Made by a program: the position numbers and the translations under genes
Origin: Hyperoodon ampullatus
Lineage: Eukaryota > Chordata > Mammalia > Artiodactyla > Ziphiidae
NCBI GenBank assembly: GCA_949752795.1
Contig: CATKHW010000289.1
Location: 558,001-622,000 of the forward strand
Reading direction: 5' to 3'
Length of the DNA stretch: 64,000 nucleotides
Shown here: piece by piece, positions 62,858-64,000 of the stretch
Layout: each line of letters opens with the position of its first letter
Position numbering within the stretch: the first letter of the stretch is position 1
The notes under the pieces: model-generated
Databases searched by the model: none
The model's input: the letters and a program-made list of their open reading frames with translations, nothing else
Told to the model about the DNA's origin: nothing

Positions 62858-64000
62858 CTTGGCCAAAAAGGGCGTATGCGTTTTCTCCTGAATATATTCA
62901 GGAGAAAACGCATACGCCCTTTTTGGCCAAGTGCATCATTGTCGAAGTTGTGCCCCTCTTCCTGTGCTTTAAAGGCGATTCCAACGTACCTCTTGAAATC
63001 TGTTTCCTGGTATTCTGCCTCGCTTTCAAGTCCGCCTCGTTGCCTTCCCTTTACAGATTTTTGGACGATAGTTGTCCTTTATTACTCTGCCAGTTTGTGA
63101 ATTGCTGTGCCCTTGCGCTCCATTTTTCAACTCGTTTTTTTGTGAGCTGACCAGGAGTGCAAAGTTTTGGTTCAGGACCTATGCTGGTTCACGGTGGGGG
63201 TCTGAGACTTTGGTTAATTCTTCTTCCTGCTGGGAAGTTAGAGTGATATGTGCCCGTCCTAATGCCTAACAGCTACTCTCTCATTGGTTCTCCCTCTTCC
63301 CTTTCACCTCTGCCAAATTGGCAACCTGTGCGAGCCAGGAGGTTAAAGGGGCTGTCTCTCCAAGTTGGGAGATTGATAGTAAAGCAGATTGAAAGTCAAA
63401 CCGGAGCACCAGGAGAGGGACTATTCGTTGAGTTTTAGAAACCTTTCGTATTCACAGTGTGTCTGTTCTCTAGGTTTACCGTACATGTTATAGCTGTAGT
63501 AATATTCCCTTCATCCTGGAGAGTTGGGACCCATGGAATGGGTGCCAGGCATTTGTGCTTTAAAGGGTCTGCATTTGCTCACCCAATCCCACCAATCGTC
63601 TCAGTCCCAAGTGTCCAGCCTTATGCCACATCCAGCTGTCGTTGTAGATAGGGTCATTCCAGGTTTCATCAGAGACCCTGAAGGAATTGTAAAGAATTTC
63701 CCAGTTTTTTTGTTTTGTTTTTGAAATTCCTTTTTATAATGTGTTTGAGCTGATTCTCGCTGCCATGTTTATGCCAGTCTAGACACACTTGATTCCCTTA
63801 CGTAGACATATCAATACATAGGTTTTAAGATTCTTACTAGTCAGATATATTCCTCTGCGGGAAATATGGGGTTTTGAGTCCCTTTCACTGAGGAAGGTGT
63901 AGGTCTTGTCTATTCCATAGTTGGTTTTTGGAATGGTACCTGTGCTTATATCAAACTCTGGTTTTATGCATCACCCCACCTCTCCTTCCCCCTTAAGCAG
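62858..64000. repeat. Monomer 37, type B, truncated by the window end
   Basis: The first 1143 bp of a B monomer. Perfect palindrome at 62858-62931. Private gcaaagttttgg near 63162 and ggaatggtacc near 63930. The L1 relic begins at about 63737 and runs off the window. HOR block 8 (A-B...) continues beyond. Confidence 0.93.

Larger units (their letters stand above)
1..64000. repeat. Tandem satellite array, ~1.74-kb unit, all head-to-tail
   Basis: The same ~1740-bp sequence recurs without interruption from first to last base. Landmarks such as the palindrome centre gaatatattc recur at 37 sites with spacings of 1731, 1737, 1738, 1739 or 1740 bp. All copies share one orientation and no unrelated insertion is seen. 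The array continues beyond both window ends, because each end falls inside a unit. Half of the unit is an L1 3' end on the minus strand, so the host is a mammal. Unit length and L1 content fit the common cetacean satellite as I remember it; that name is inference. No real gene is present: the repeated short ORFs have no recognisable protein family apart from L1 ORF2 remnants. Confidence 0.98.

Noticed and set aside
1..64000. CRISPR-like array because of regularly spaced palindromic repeats
   Set aside because: The spacing is 1.74 kb and the sequence between palindromes is itself repeated. There are no unique spacers and no cas genes, and the L1 content shows a mammalian genome.
1..64000. Telomeric ttaggg repeats
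   Set aside because: Only isolated ttaggg (for example within ttttagggaac) once per unit; no tandem run.

Overview
The whole 64-kb window is one tandem satellite array. It has no protein-coding gene, tRNA, rRNA, CRISPR or intact mobile element. A unit of about 1.74 kb repeats head-to-tail, always on the same strand. There are 37 copies of a landmark 74-bp palindrome, spaced 1731 to 1740 bp apart, and the window starts and ends inside the array. The many 60-125 codon open frames recur once per unit and are by-products of the repeat.

Organism: about half of each unit (roughly 845 bp) is an old, 5'-truncated LINE-1 3' end lying antisense to the + strand. Minus-strand translations still match the C-terminal end of L1 ORF2, followed by L1 3'-UTR-like sequence and an A-rich stretch. 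This is mammalian DNA, with L1 similarity of the laurasiatherian kind. From memory, a ~1.75-kb tandem unit fits the 'common cetacean satellite' of whales. That unit is about 1.58 kb in delphinoids, so a non-delphinoid cetacean is the best guess. The species assignment is inference; no database was searched.

Layout: (1) 1-5522 holds a partial monomer and three diverged monomers, which look like an older flank or array edge. (2) 5523-64000 is a homogenised array of four monomer types: A (1740 bp), B (1739), C (1738) and D (1731). They form a higher-order repeat A-B-C-D of exactly 6948 bp. Counting from the palindrome, the blocks are 5523-17687 (A-B-B-B-B-C1-D1, 12165 bp), 17688-24635 (A-B-C2-D2), 24636-31583 (A-B-C1-D1), 31584-40271 (A-A'-B-C2-D2, 8688 bp), 40272-45481 (A-B/C2 hybrid-D2, 5210 bp), 45482-52429 (A-B-C2/C1 hybrid-D1), 52430-61117 (A-A'-B-C2-D2) and 61118-64000 (A and a partial B).

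Unit anatomy, measured from palindrome start P: P to P+73 is a 74-bp palindrome (perfect in 20 of 37 copies). P+74 to about P+846 is sequence I do not recognise. About P+847 to P+878 is T-rich (A-rich on the minus strand, possibly the L1 tail). About P+879 to the end of the unit is the L1 relic on the minus strand. The array records unequal crossing-over in detail: single-monomer duplications, one hybrid monomer with its crossover mapped to 95 bp, subfamily mosaics, and kilobase blocks copied at offsets of 13896, 15636 and 20846 bp.
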